Shown here piece after piece: positions 1 to 8,374 of a stretch of 64,000 bases of DNA. Source of the stretch: a virus. The stretch's first letter is position 1. Each line of letters starts with the position of its first letter. The DNA lies in IMG/VR virus record IMGVR_UViG_3300001373_000002, positions 1 to 64,000 of that record. One strand, 5' to 3'. The position numbers and the translations under genes are program-made. Below the pieces are notes generated by a model. That model searched no databases. It worked only from the letters and a program-made list of their open reading frames with translations, and was not told the DNA's origin.

Positions 1-1
1 T

Positions 2-970
2 GAGCGAAAGCTGATGAAATTCCCGTCAGAAATATCTAATGCATATAAATTATGGAGTGAGAGTAAGACTGGAAATCAGTGGTATGTAATTGATAACACA
101 AAAACTTTGGCGCACAAAATAAAGTCAAGCAAAAGCGAACCATGGGGAAGACCTTATGCTATAGGTTCGATTCTTGACATATTGTATTCAGAAGATTTTC
201 AAAATACTAAAGCTAACGTATTAAAGGAAATGAATAATAAATTTGTATTTCAAACATTTCCAGAAGGCAAAGATAAAGGAAGTAGTTCACTTGGAGCTGA
301 CGCACAAAGAGTACAACATGAGGCTGTGAAGTCTGCATTGAATACTAAGAATAATTATGGTGGCACAAGCTTTGCGAGTGTTGCTGCTGGTACTAAATTA
401 GATAAATTGGATATATCTAGTACAGATATTTTTGATTCTAAAAACGAAACTAACTTGCAAGATAAAATAGCTCAGTCTTGTGGAACAATAACATCACTAA
501 TTGGCGGAAGTGGAAGTGGAACTTATTCTTCTCAGCAAAACAATTTGGCGTTACTATTTTCTCAAGTATATAGTTGGGTTAAAGAAATACAAGATGAATT
601 AGTTTATCTAATAAATACAAATATAATTAAAGATACCAAAAATAAAGTAGAAGTATTTTATCTTCCTACATCATTAGTTAATAGAAAAGAGTTTTTCACT
701 ATGATGAAAGATTTATACACATCTGCATCTGGAAGTCTTACATTTCTCGTTGCAAGTTCTGGAGTTTCTCCCGATTCTTACTTCTCTGTTCTTGACGAAG
801 AGATTGAAAATGGAATATATGATAAATATAAACCACATCAAACAAGCTACACTATGTCAAAAGAGCAGCAATCAGAAAATAATGGAAGACCACAAAGTGA
901 TAGTCTTAATGATAACACTACAAAATCTCAAGCTCTTGGTGGAAATAAACTTCCTAGAGCCACAAAATAG
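2..970 (+). CDS. Portal protein, C-terminal part (cut by window edge)
   Basis: The reading frame is open to the left edge, so the ATG at 14 is probably internal and the gene begins outside the window. About 320 residues remain. The fold signature is that of the wing/stem/crown part of a phage portal: a Ser/Gly-rich stretch around residues 150-175 (LIGGSGSGTYSSQQNN), followed by a long helical segment (LLFSQVYSWVKEIQDELVYLIN) and a polar, disordered C-terminus. The portal is the twelve-fold ring through which DNA enters the head. Its place directly before protease, scaffold and capsid genes fits the usual order of tailed phages. Assignment rests on order and general sequence character, not on a catalytic motif. 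Confidence 0.75.
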   Translation, partial: ERKLMKFPSEISNAYKLWSESKTGNQWYVIDNTKTLAHKIKSSKSEPWGRPYAIGSILDILYSEDFQNTKANVLKEMNNKFVFQTFPEGKDKGSSSLGADAQRVQHEAVKSALNTKNNYGGTSFASVAAGTKLDKLDISSTDIFDSKNETNLQDKIAQSCGTITSLIGGSGSGTYSSQQNNLALLFSQVYSWVKEIQDELVYLINTNIIKDTKNKVEVFYLPTSLVNRKEFFTMMKDLYTSASGSLTFLVASSGVSPDSYFSVLDEEIENGIYDKYKPHQTSYTMSKEQQSENNGRPQSDSLNDNTTKSQALGGNKLPRATK

Positions 971-984
971 TTGGATGGTAAATT

Positions 985-1929
985 ATGAACAATATTAAAG
1001 TTTCAGTAATAATCCCAATATATAACGTAGAAAAGTATCTTGATAGATGCTTAAGCTCGGTAACAAATCAAACGCTAGAAGAAATAGAAATTATATGTGT
1101 AAACGATGGATCTACTGACTCTTGTATGGATATTATATCACGGCACTCTGACAAAGTCAATAACATTAAAGTTATTTCTAAAGAAAATACTGGATACGGA
1201 GATAGTGTTAATATTGGAATTGAAAATGCTATGGGAGAATATGTATGCATATTAGAATCGGACGATTACGCAAAAATCAATATGTGCAAAGAAATGTACG
1301 AGAAAGCTAAGTCTAATAATCTCGATATATTACGTGCTAATTATTATGCGAATGACGAAAAAATGGGTGCTATGTATCAATCTATATGTGATGTGATTGG
1401 ATATGAAAATGTATTTTGTCCTATCGATAACTTAAACATATTCTTGCTAACTCCATACGTATGGTCTTATATCTACAATCGTAAATTTATAATGGATAAC
1501 AATATAAGGTTTACAAGAACTAAAGGAGCTTCGTATCAAGATGTAGCTTTTAATTTTAAATGCTTATCTTTGGCTAAACGAATGATGGTATTAGATAGGG
1601 CTTATGTTTATTATACCATAGACAATCCAAATTCTTCAATAAGATCTAAGGATAAAGTTTATTGCATATGTGATCAATATTCAGAAGTAGAGTGTTTCTT
1701 AAATAACAATATATATTTGAAAAAATGTTTATGGGAAGTTAAAAATATAATAAAACTAAGTGCATACAAGTGGAATTATCGTAGGTTGTCGGATGAATTA
1801 AAACCTATGTTTAGACGTATATTTGTGGCGCAGTTTATGCGTGAAATAGAAGATGGTACACTTACAAGTACTTATGTAGATGAATTATATTGGAGTGAGT
1901 TATATAGGTTTTGTGGAATAAATAAGTAA
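985..1929 (+). CDS. Family 2 glycosyltransferase
   Basis: A 314-residue GT-A fold glycosyltransferase. The N-terminus has the family 2 opening VSVIIPIYNVEKYL (residues 6-19), the nucleotide-binding VNDGSTDS (39-46) and the metal-binding DXD-like ESDD (91-94); a QDVAFNFK motif near residue 187 matches the acceptor-side acidic motif of the family. It lacks a signal peptide or membrane segment, so it should act in the host cytoplasm and transfer a sugar from a nucleotide sugar. It lies between portal and protease, 14 bases after the portal stop, and is co-transcribed with the virion genes. That context suggests that it glycosylates a virion protein, but the substrate is an inference. A role in changing the host surface is the alternative. 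Confidence 0.9.
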   Translation: MNNIKVSVIIPIYNVEKYLDRCLSSVTNQTLEEIEIICVNDGSTDSCMDIISRHSDKVNNIKVISKENTGYGDSVNIGIENAMGEYVCILESDDYAKINMCKEMYEKAKSNNLDILRANYYANDEKMGAMYQSICDVIGYENVFCPIDNLNIFLLTPYVWSYIYNRKFIMDNNIRFTRTKGASYQDVAFNFKCLSLAKRMMVLDRAYVYYTIDNPNSSIRSKDKVYCICDQYSEVECFLNNNIYLKKCLWEVKNIIKLSAYKWNYRRLSDELKPMFRRIFVAQFMREIEDGTLTSTYVDELYWSELYRFCGINK

Positions 1930-1988
1930 TAATAGTGATAATTGCTATTAATATAAATTATGGGTATATCCCAAAAGGAGGCTACCAA

Positions 1989-3152
1989 ATGCTAAATCGT
2001 ATCCTCGAAATTTCTAAACGAGCTTCAAAGGGTGGTAGAAGAAAAATAAAACTAATACTGCTTACAATTGGCGAGGTTAACAAAAATGGACTTTTATGGA
2101 CGGAGGAAAACGTAAGAAGGAATTTAGACTCATTAAAACTTATCTCTATAGTTGCAGAGCTAGATGACGAAAAAACTGTTCCTAATGGACATGGACTTAC
2201 TGGCATATACAAATCTGATATATCTGGAAGGGTAGATGCATTTTTTGAAAATTCCGAAGTTGTAGGTGCGTTAGAAAAAGGTGAAATTGAAGATGCTGAA
2301 ATAGATGGTGTTATGAAAAGGGTGTTGGTTGGATATGGATATATATACTACCAAAGATATCCTAAATTCTTCGAATGGTTAAAAAAGAATATATTATTGT
2401 CTAATATTGATTCGTCCATTGAGATTGTTGGATTTGAAGAGAATGATGGTGAGATAATATATGAAGAAGGAGATAACATTACTGATGAGTTAAGAACTCC
2501 TAGAGATTTTGATTTTTCAGCTACAGCAATACTATCAGTTCCCCCAGCCGATGACAATGCTATCGTTTTGGAGGTTGCTAACAAATTAAATAAGGAGGAA
2601 ACAAAAAAAATGGATGAATTAGAAATGAAAACTATGATTGCTGAAATTAAAGCTGCTATTGCAGAGGTTATATCAAAAAATGACGTATTGCTTGCTAAAA
2701 TCGACGAGTTAAATGTTACCGTAGAAGAGAAAGATACTGCTATTGTAGACTTGGAAGCTCAGTGTGGGATGGTTAAGGAAGAAATGTCAGCTAAAGATGT
2801 GCGTATTAGCGAACTTGAGGCAGAAATGGTTATTAAGAAAGACGAACTAGATAAAGTAGCTATGGCTTCAAAAGTTACTGAAATGGAATCAGCTATTAAA
2901 GATTTCACAAAAGACGAAGTAGAGGTTGCTAAAGAACTTATTGAAAAGTTTAAAGAAGCTCCGCTTGTGAGTGAAGTTAATGAAATTGTAGCGAAGATTA
3001 ACGAAGGAATTGTTGCTAAATTAATTGAAGATAGAAAGAAAGTATCAGAAGTTAATAGTGATAAAGACACAAAAGATATCGACATTTTTTCAGAGATTTG
3101 CGAAGCTGAAGCTGACGCAAACGAAGATTATGAAGATATTAGCATTTACTAA
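1989..3152 (+). CDS. Prohead maturation protease with C-terminal scaffold domain
   Basis: The start is set at ATG 1989 because AAAGGAGG precedes it by a good distance; the frame is open further upstream to 1935 but without a ribosome site. The product is 387 residues. Residues 1 to about 205 look like a prohead serine protease: a conserved NGHGLTG carries the candidate catalytic His and a DSSIEIVG segment the candidate Ser, followed by the DFSATAILSVPPAD strand typical of these proteases. From about residue 208 the protein becomes a long acidic, Glu/Lys-rich coiled coil, as in scaffolding proteins. The protease would cut scaffold and capsid subunits during head maturation. A second start inside the gene (2610) probably makes the scaffold on its own. 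Confidence 0.8.
   Translation: MLNRILEISKRASKGGRRKIKLILLTIGEVNKNGLLWTEENVRRNLDSLKLISIVAELDDEKTVPNGHGLTGIYKSDISGRVDAFFENSEVVGALEKGEIEDAEIDGVMKRVLVGYGYIYYQRYPKFFEWLKKNILLSNIDSSIEIVGFEENDGEIIYEEGDNITDELRTPRDFDFSATAILSVPPADDNAIVLEVANKLNKEETKKMDELEMKTMIAEIKAAIAEVISKNDVLLAKIDELNVTVEEKDTAIVDLEAQCGMVKEEMSAKDVRISELEAEMVIKKDELDKVAMASKVTEMESAIKDFTKDEVEVAKELIEKFKEAPLVSEVNEIVAKINEGIVAKLIEDRKKVSEVNSDKDTKDIDIFSEICEAEADANEDYEDISIY
2610..3152 (+). CDS. Head scaffolding protein from internal in-frame start
   Basis: A perfect TAAGGAGG at 2591-2598 lies 11 bases before an ATG at 2610 that is in frame with the upstream protease gene. Translation from here gives a 180-residue acidic coiled-coil protein (MDELEMKTMIAE...), exactly the part of the long product that looks like scaffold. 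Such nested genes are known from lambda (C/Nu3). A ribosome site this strong, spaced this well, is unlikely by chance inside a coding region. The short form would be made in excess over the protease fusion and form the inner core on which the capsid assembles. The short product itself is inferred; no experiment is visible here. Confidence 0.7.
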   Translation: MDELEMKTMIAEIKAAIAEVISKNDVLLAKIDELNVTVEEKDTAIVDLEAQCGMVKEEMSAKDVRISELEAEMVIKKDELDKVAMASKVTEMESAIKDFTKDEVEVAKELIEKFKEAPLVSEVNEIVAKINEGIVAKLIEDRKKVSEVNSDKDTKDIDIFSEICEAEADANEDYEDISIY

Positions 3153-3176
3153 AAAATCAATAGGAGGATATAAAAA

Positions 3177-3641
3177 ATGATTAAGCCAAAATTAATTGGA
3201 CAAACAGTTAAATATAATAATGGAAAGTCAGTAACAGCTGGTGGAAGCTACCAAAACGGAGCTATCGGCAATGTATCAAACAATGTATTTACAGTATCAA
3301 GTACTGCTCTTGAATATATCTTAGTTCAGGAACAAGTAGGTGATGACGAGTATGATTCAGCTTATGTAGTAGCAAGTGGTGCTGACTGTAGAGTTTACGC
3401 ACTTGACACATGGGATGGTTTTGAATTACAAGCAACTCCAGAAAGCTATGAATTTGCAACTAGTTCAGATTATGATGATTTTGCAGTTGGAACTACACAT
3501 TTCACAGTAAATTCAACTAACGGAAAATTGTTACAAGTTACGGCTACAGCTACAAATACAGATTACTTCAAGCTTACTAAGAAAATTATGTTTAATGGTA
3601 AGGGAATCGAAGTTACAAAAGTACACACAGCAAATTCATAA
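3177..3641 (+). CDS. Head decoration-like protein
   Basis: A 154-residue protein, rich in Thr, Val, Gly and Asp, with beta-strand character and no enzymatic motif. AGGAGG stands before the start. It sits between scaffold and major capsid genes, the classical place of head decoration (gpD-like) proteins that stabilise the expanded capsid. The central DWDGFEL/DYDDFAVGT segments are acidic. Function is inferred from position, size and composition. Confidence 0.55.
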   Translation: MIKPKLIGQTVKYNNGKSVTAGGSYQNGAIGNVSNNVFTVSSTALEYILVQEQVGDDEYDSAYVVASGADCRVYALDTWDGFELQATPESYEFATSSDYDDFAVGTTHFTVNSTNGKLLQVTATATNTDYFKLTKKIMFNGKGIEVTKVHTANS

Positions 3642-3674
3642 TAAAAATAATTTAATAAAGGAGGAAGAGAAATA

Positions 3675-4799
3675 ATGAAATATACATATGAATTAAACAA
3701 CGCAAAAAGAGATACTGATTTCGTTGATGGAAGATTGAATGAAAAATCACCAGTAGCAGAAGTATTCTCTGCTTTGGTTAATGGTAAAGAGTTAAGTTCT
3801 TTAAAGATTGGGGCAAAGCAAGCTGACGCATGTGAAAAATCAATCAGAGAAATGAATAGAAATGCTGGCGAGGGAGATTTTAAATCAAGAGCAGAGCTTA
3901 ATACAATTAGAAAATTTGTTTACGAGCCAATCATCTTAAAGGATCTACAATTACTAGGACTTTTTGGTTCTATGGAAAGAATTGGTTTTGGAGAAACAGC
4001 TGAAATCGATGTATATGAAGCAGTTGGCGTTGAAGCAAGACAGCAAGCAGCTGGTACTGATGTTACTTTTGGTCAAGTTGTTAAAGGAACTACTCCAATC
4101 GCTACACAAATGATTTCAAGTGGTTATAAATTGAATTACAGAAAAGCACAAATGGGCGATATGACATTCGAAAATACTGCAATGAATAACACAAGAACTG
4201 AAATCAGAAACAAAGCTTTACAGTACGTTGTTAAGACAATTTACGATAGAATTAAAAATGCTACATCTCCAGTAACTAACTTCGAAGAGGCTTCAACTCT
4301 TACTAAGTCTGGTGTTGATGCAGTAATTAATAGTATTCGTAGATACGGAAAGCCATCATTAACTGGTGATTATGCAGTTCTTTCACAGTTGACTTCATGG
4401 GCTGGATATTTTGGCACAAACGGAACTACTACTTTTGGCAACTTAGCTCCGTCAGCACTTGAGTATTTTGCTGTTAACGGTTTGTTAGAATGGTACAACG
4501 GATGTCCTATGATCGAAGCTTCTGCTGGATATGATTTCAACGCTCTTAATACTGCTGGAACAAACTTTGAATTACTTAGCCCAGCTGGATTGTTATTCGT
4601 TACTCCTAGTGGCGTTCAATCTCCAGTTAAGACAGTTATTCGTGGAGATTTAACTACATTCTCTGGTAATGATGTTATTAATGGAGAAATCGCTTCAAGA
4701 TTCGATATTGAAATCGGTGCAGAAGTTGCTCGTGGTCGTGAGCACATGATCGGCGTAATTAATGATTCAGACGCTGAGGGAAGTGCTATCTTAGCATAA
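3675..4799 (+). CDS. Major capsid protein
   Basis: A 374-residue protein with a strong ribosome site (AAAGGAGGAAG). Features fit an HK97-fold major capsid protein: a helical N-terminal part (residues 1-90), a central region with a GFGETAEIDVYEAVGVEARQ strand, a helical spine around residues 160-200 (TRTEIRNKALQYVVKTIYDRI) and a C-terminal domain with LLSPAGLLFVTPSG and an RFDIEIGAEVARG strand. It is preceded by protease/scaffold and followed by connector genes. Codon use is noticeably smoother than in the neighbouring genes (GCT, ACT, GAA), as expected for a highly made protein. A hairpin follows the gene at 4815-4843. Confidence 0.88.
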   Translation: MKYTYELNNAKRDTDFVDGRLNEKSPVAEVFSALVNGKELSSLKIGAKQADACEKSIREMNRNAGEGDFKSRAELNTIRKFVYEPIILKDLQLLGLFGSMERIGFGETAEIDVYEAVGVEARQQAAGTDVTFGQVVKGTTPIATQMISSGYKLNYRKAQMGDMTFENTAMNNTRTEIRNKALQYVVKTIYDRIKNATSPVTNFEEASTLTKSGVDAVINSIRRYGKPSLTGDYAVLSQLTSWAGYFGTNGTTTFGNLAPSALEYFAVNGLLEWYNGCPMIEASAGYDFNALNTAGTNFELLSPAGLLFVTPSGVQSPVKTVIRGDLTTFSGNDVINGEIASRFDIEIGAEVARGREHMIGVINDSDAEGSAILA

Positions 4800-4814
4800 T
4801 AAAATATAAAACAA

Positions 4815-4843
4815 AAGGGAGCATATTAATAGTATGTTCCCTT
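4815..4843 (+). other. Intergenic hairpin after capsid gene
   Basis: Arms 4815-4825 and 4833-4843 pair over 11 bases with a single G-U pair and a 7-base loop. No uridine run follows on the plus strand, so this is not a standard terminator; it could slow polymerase, protect the 3' end of the capsid mRNA, or act as an incomplete terminator that lowers downstream expression. Confidence 0.6.
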
Positions 4844-4866
4844 AATAGTTAAAAGGTAGGTACATT

Positions 4867-5067
4867 ATGGCTGAAAATGAAAACAATATTTTTTATTGCT
4901 ATTCGTATAGGATGTTCTTATTTCTAAAAAGTCTAAGATTTTATTATATTTCAGAAGGTGTTAATAAGAACACAAATAATAAGTATTGGACTTTCAGTAA
5001 AAGTGACGTGTTAGACATGGCAATAACTACTTGGAATGATATAAAAAATTTAAATAATAATAGTTAA
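4867..5067 (+). CDS. Small hypothetical protein, DUF5659-like
   Basis: A 66-residue protein that I do not firmly recognise. Its layout (Y-x-L-FLKSL-x-FYYISEGV ... KYWTFSKSDVLDMAITTW) resembles small phage proteins of the DUF5659 type, which have two strands and two helices. The product of 9794-9994 has the same pattern around its Trp/Lys-Ser/Trp motif and may be a paralogue. It is placed between major capsid and connector genes. Function unknown. Confidence 0.55.
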   Translation: MAENENNIFYCYSYRMFLFLKSLRFYYISEGVNKNTNNKYWTFSKSDVLDMAITTWNDIKNLNNNS

Positions 5068-5090
5068 AATAGTTGATAAGGAGATATAAA

Positions 5091-5666
5091 ATGGCAAATA
5101 CAACAAGTACTAAAAAGGTAGAAACTAAAACTGTAGAAGTTACAAATATTGACGAATTGCAACCAGTAATTGAAGTTGCTAAAGAAATTAGAATGGAAGA
5201 CAAAGTTACAATCAGAAGTATTGCTCCTTGGTATACATCTACTCCTAGAGTTACATCTGTTGGCGATATTAGAATTCCACCAAGAGGAACAATGAGAGTT
5301 ACAAGAGAAGAAGCTATCGCACTAGGACAGAGCAGAAGAAAATTAATATGTGGACTAGACGGACGTGGAAGCCATGCTACTTGGTATATCGAAGATGATT
5401 TTACTAGAGAAGAGCTTGATTTTGAAAACAAACAAGAAGGAAGATTACAATCTTTTCTTACTGTAGGAATTATTAAAAAGATGTTTGAAATTCCAAGCAT
5501 ACAACAATTCAAAAATAAATTAGAAGATTTGGTTGCTACAAGAGCAGAAGGAGTAATGCTGCTTGAGGTTATTAGGGATTCAAAAATTAACGATTATGAT
5601 AAAGTTAGAACTTGTGAGTCTCATACAAAATGCAGAGTTCCAGAAAAAATTGTAGCTCGTAGATAA
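5091..5666 (+). CDS. Hypothetical head-associated protein
   Basis: The start is placed at ATG 5091, six codons into the longest frame, because AAGGAG lies 6 bases before it. The 191-residue product begins with a polar Thr/Lys-rich tail, has a central beta-rich region (VTIRSIAPWYTSTPRV ... IPPRGTMRVTREEAIAL) and a helical, charged C-terminal half. Its place directly before the gp6-like connector suggests a head-completion or minor capsid role. I recognise no family. Confidence 0.6.
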   Translation: MANTTSTKKVETKTVEVTNIDELQPVIEVAKEIRMEDKVTIRSIAPWYTSTPRVTSVGDIRIPPRGTMRVTREEAIALGQSRRKLICGLDGRGSHATWYIEDDFTREELDFENKQEGRLQSFLTVGIIKKMFEIPSIQQFKNKLEDLVATRAEGVMLLEVIRDSKINDYDKVRTCESHTKCRVPEKIVARR

Positions 5667-5683
5667 TAGAAGGCGGTGATATT

Positions 5684-6073
5684 TTGGCAACTACTTATGA
5701 AGATGTTGAAAAAGTTTTTGCTAGCATTTTTGCAGACAAGCAAGTTGTGTCTGATGAACTTGTTAGTCAGTGGTTTGATATGGCTCTAGGTGAGTATGAG
5801 CTTGAAATTGAACCTCTAATATATGATAATGTAACAAAAGAATTTGATTCTGATTTGGCTAGACCAGTGATAAATGTACTAGGATATATAGTTAAGAAAT
5901 TTTATCAAGAGAGACTAATATCTCTTACTAATAAAAGGAATAATATAGTCACGTCCGATATATCAATGACTGGAACAGATAGTGCTAAATCGCACATGGA
6001 AACTGAATTAAATCAAATAAAGGAAAGCATACGTTCATATTATGCCAACCTTAAAACTCCAGCTTATAACTAA
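5684..6073 (+). CDS. Head-tail connector, gp6-like
   Basis: A 129-residue, mainly helical and acidic protein, started by TTG at 5684 behind AAGGCGGTGAT. The pattern (YEDVEKVFASIFADKQVVSDELVSQWFDMALGEYELEI) and length fit the phage gp6-like/gp15-like adaptor that docks onto the portal ring. Position after capsid and before stopper and terminator genes supports this. Evidence is size, helix content and order. Confidence 0.65.
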   Translation: MATTYEDVEKVFASIFADKQVVSDELVSQWFDMALGEYELEIEPLIYDNVTKEFDSDLARPVINVLGYIVKKFYQERLISLTNKRNNIVTSDISMTGTDSAKSHMETELNQIKESIRSYYANLKTPAYN

Positions 6074-6085
6074 GAAAGGATTACT

Positions 6086-7078
6086 ATGAAAGATTGGTAT
6101 TTAGTTGGTTCAAGACCAGTGTATTTATCTGGGGATGAGTCTGATATATTTAATGAATATGCTACAGACGGATTTTCTGAATTGATAGATAGTCCAGTCG
6201 GAAGTAGTGTAGTCTTGTATAGTGACGACTTGTCGAATTACAAAAGCGTAAGATGTATTATAAAAGGAAAGACAAAAGATGGACAAGACGCATCTTTGAA
6301 GTTAGATATATTAACAGAATTAAATGCTATGAATGGATTTTCTTATGTACAATATGACGGATATTTCTGGCTAATAACAAGTAGAAAAAGCAATAATATG
6401 ATAAATCAAAAGGCTTCGCTAGAGTTATGCAATTATGAAATAAAATGGCAAAATGCAAGTGGTCAAATAGTACAAAGAAAAGCTATTGTGACATCGGCTT
6501 CTAAGTATGCAGATGGTGAAGACAAAGGAAAGCAAATGATATTAGGAAGCGACCAATTAGGTATAAATATTCCAATTGATAGCGAATCTCTTAATATTGA
6601 TCATGGTAAAATGTTTATTATAGATAATGGAACTTTAAAAGATACTGTATATCAGTTGACAAGTCCTAACAATGTAGTTAATACATATAATGGATATGGT
6701 ACTACGGCATGGATAGTTCAAGAAATGCAATACGAATTAACCGCAAATGATATATCATATGGAGTAGTTGGATATGTAGAGCCTACTCAAGAAAATCCTA
6801 CTGTTGGAAAATACTCTGTGATAACTGGAAACCAACACATGAAATTAGACAGAACTAGAAAATATTCCGTAGAGTTTTATGATGGTGAAGCATTGCAAAA
6901 TATCACAGCTAATTGGGTGCTAGATGGGCAATATAAGAACTACGTGACAAAAGGTATATCTGGAAATACTATAGAACTCATACTGTATAATGAAGATGCT
7001 ATAGGAAGCACATTAACTTTGTCTGTCACTAATAGTAATTATCAGAGCGAAATTTCAATATTAGTTGAAGGGATTTAG
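6086..7078 (+). CDS. Neck/head-closure structural protein with Ig-like end
   Basis: A 330-residue beta-rich protein. The N-terminal 110 residues (starting MKDWYLVGSRPVYLSGDESD) resemble a head-closure or stopper-like domain in its usual slot. The C-terminal 90 residues (from about 240, with YSVITGNQHMKL, ANWVLDGQ and LTLSVTNSN) look like a bacterial Ig-like domain, common on phage virions where they may bind carbohydrate weakly. It is larger than ordinary stopper proteins (about 110 residues), so a fused decoration function is likely. Role inferred from order. Confidence 0.55.
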   Translation: MKDWYLVGSRPVYLSGDESDIFNEYATDGFSELIDSPVGSSVVLYSDDLSNYKSVRCIIKGKTKDGQDASLKLDILTELNAMNGFSYVQYDGYFWLITSRKSNNMINQKASLELCNYEIKWQNASGQIVQRKAIVTSASKYADGEDKGKQMILGSDQLGINIPIDSESLNIDHGKMFIIDNGTLKDTVYQLTSPNNVVNTYNGYGTTAWIVQEMQYELTANDISYGVVGYVEPTQENPTVGKYSVITGNQHMKLDRTRKYSVEFYDGEALQNITANWVLDGQYKNYVTKGISGNTIELILYNEDAIGSTLTLSVTNSNYQSEISILVEGI

Positions 7079-7086
7079 GTGATTGA

Positions 7087-7560
7087 ATGATTAAAGAGTT
7101 GGGATCATATAAACAAAAGATTATTTCATTACTGTACGATTCTGAATTAATAAAACACTCTTTGCTTGGAAACTTATATATAGGCAAGACAGATGAGCAA
7201 GTAGAATCTATGTTAGCTTCGCAGATATTCAATAGGTTATATATAGATGGATTTGTAAGTGAGCCAAAATGCTATATATTTGTAGAAACTATAATACCAA
7301 GACTCCATACTAATGTAAAAGATTGCAAGGTAATGATTCAAGTATTATGTCACAAGCAAATAATGAATTATAGCAAATCTGGGTATATTGGTACTAGGGT
7401 AGATATTGTATGCGAGCAAATCGAAGAGATATTAATACAGAACAAAATAAATGCTAATAAATTTGGAATAGGGGAAATAGTTTTGACTGGAGTAGACGTT
7501 ATGGGTGACGTTAATTATTATGGAAGAAAATTGGAATTAACAGTTCCTAATTTTAGGTGA
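7087..7560 (+). CDS. Tail terminator/tail completion-like protein
   Basis: A 157-residue protein with AGGTGATTG before its ATG. Alternating strands and helices (KCYIFVETIIPRLHTNVKDCKVMIQVLCHKQ, then VDIVCEQIEEILIQ) match the general plan of tail terminator proteins, which cap the tail tube and join it to the head. It sits between the closure protein and the tail tube region. No catalytic motif is visible. Confidence 0.55.
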   Translation: MIKELGSYKQKIISLLYDSELIKHSLLGNLYIGKTDEQVESMLASQIFNRLYIDGFVSEPKCYIFVETIIPRLHTNVKDCKVMIQVLCHKQIMNYSKSGYIGTRVDIVCEQIEEILIQNKINANKFGIGEIVLTGVDVMGDVNYYGRKLELTVPNFR

Positions 7561-7564
7561 TTTT

Positions 7565-8356
7565 ATGGAAGATTTGATAACAGACTTTTCATATGATGAT
7601 CTAGTAAATCCATATCCGATATACGTCGAAAGCGTAGGAACTATAAGAAGTCCAAAAGTTGATGATATATTCAAGTTAAGCATAGGAGAGTATAATCAAT
7701 ATATATGTTTTCTTACGATGACACCAAAAGATTACTATAAAAATGTTGGAGAAATAGACGTTTATAATAGTATGGACGATTCGTATAAAATGTCTATAGA
7801 CATGTATGATATTTTAACAAGTGAAGACTTCGTTATGTATCTAAGCGATATACTGTCTTTTTTTATTATAGAAGATTGTGTCTGGGATAAAACAAGCAAT
7901 TCTTTTAATGTTTGCAGATACAATTCGGATAATGAATCGGATGGAATAATTGTTGGAAATATAAACAGAGATAATTTCTTTACTGTTAAAAAACTTATAC
8001 TTGCTAGAAATAATATAAAAATTAAAAGCAATATAATAGATGCTAAAAAGTTTAAAAAGAAACGTGCTATGAAAATAATGGCTAAACTTACAAAAGCTAA
8101 CGAAGAATTAAAAACTACTTCTAAATACAATAAAGATTTGGAACTAGGAAACATAATTTCTAAAGTATGTGCTAGACACAGTAGCATAAACTATATAAAT
8201 GTGGGAGATCTTACAATATACCAACTGTATGATATTTTTTACAGTATGATAGGCAATATAAGATATGATATATATGGAAGGATATTGGCACAGCATGGTG
8301 GTAAGGCAGTACCAGATTTTAAAGATACCGATTGGTATAAAAATACGAATACTTAA
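7565..8356 (+). CDS. Hypothetical protein next to the tail tube gene
   Basis: A 263-residue acidic, helix-rich protein with a basic patch around residues 150-180 (KKFKKKRAMKIMAKLTK). It starts 4 bases after the preceding stop and ends 18 bases before the tail tube gene, so it is translated together with tail genes. I do not recognise the family. A tail-assembly or neck role is possible from position only. Confidence 0.5.
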   Translation: MEDLITDFSYDDLVNPYPIYVESVGTIRSPKVDDIFKLSIGEYNQYICFLTMTPKDYYKNVGEIDVYNSMDDSYKMSIDMYDILTSEDFVMYLSDILSFFIIEDCVWDKTSNSFNVCRYNSDNESDGIIVGNINRDNFFTVKKLILARNNIKIKSNIIDAKKFKKKRAMKIMAKLTKANEELKTTSKYNKDLELGNIISKVCARHSSINYINVGDLTIYQLYDIFYSMIGNIRYDIYGRILAQHGGKAVPDFKDTDWYKNTNT

Positions 8357-8374
8357 AAATAAGGAGGAATAAAA

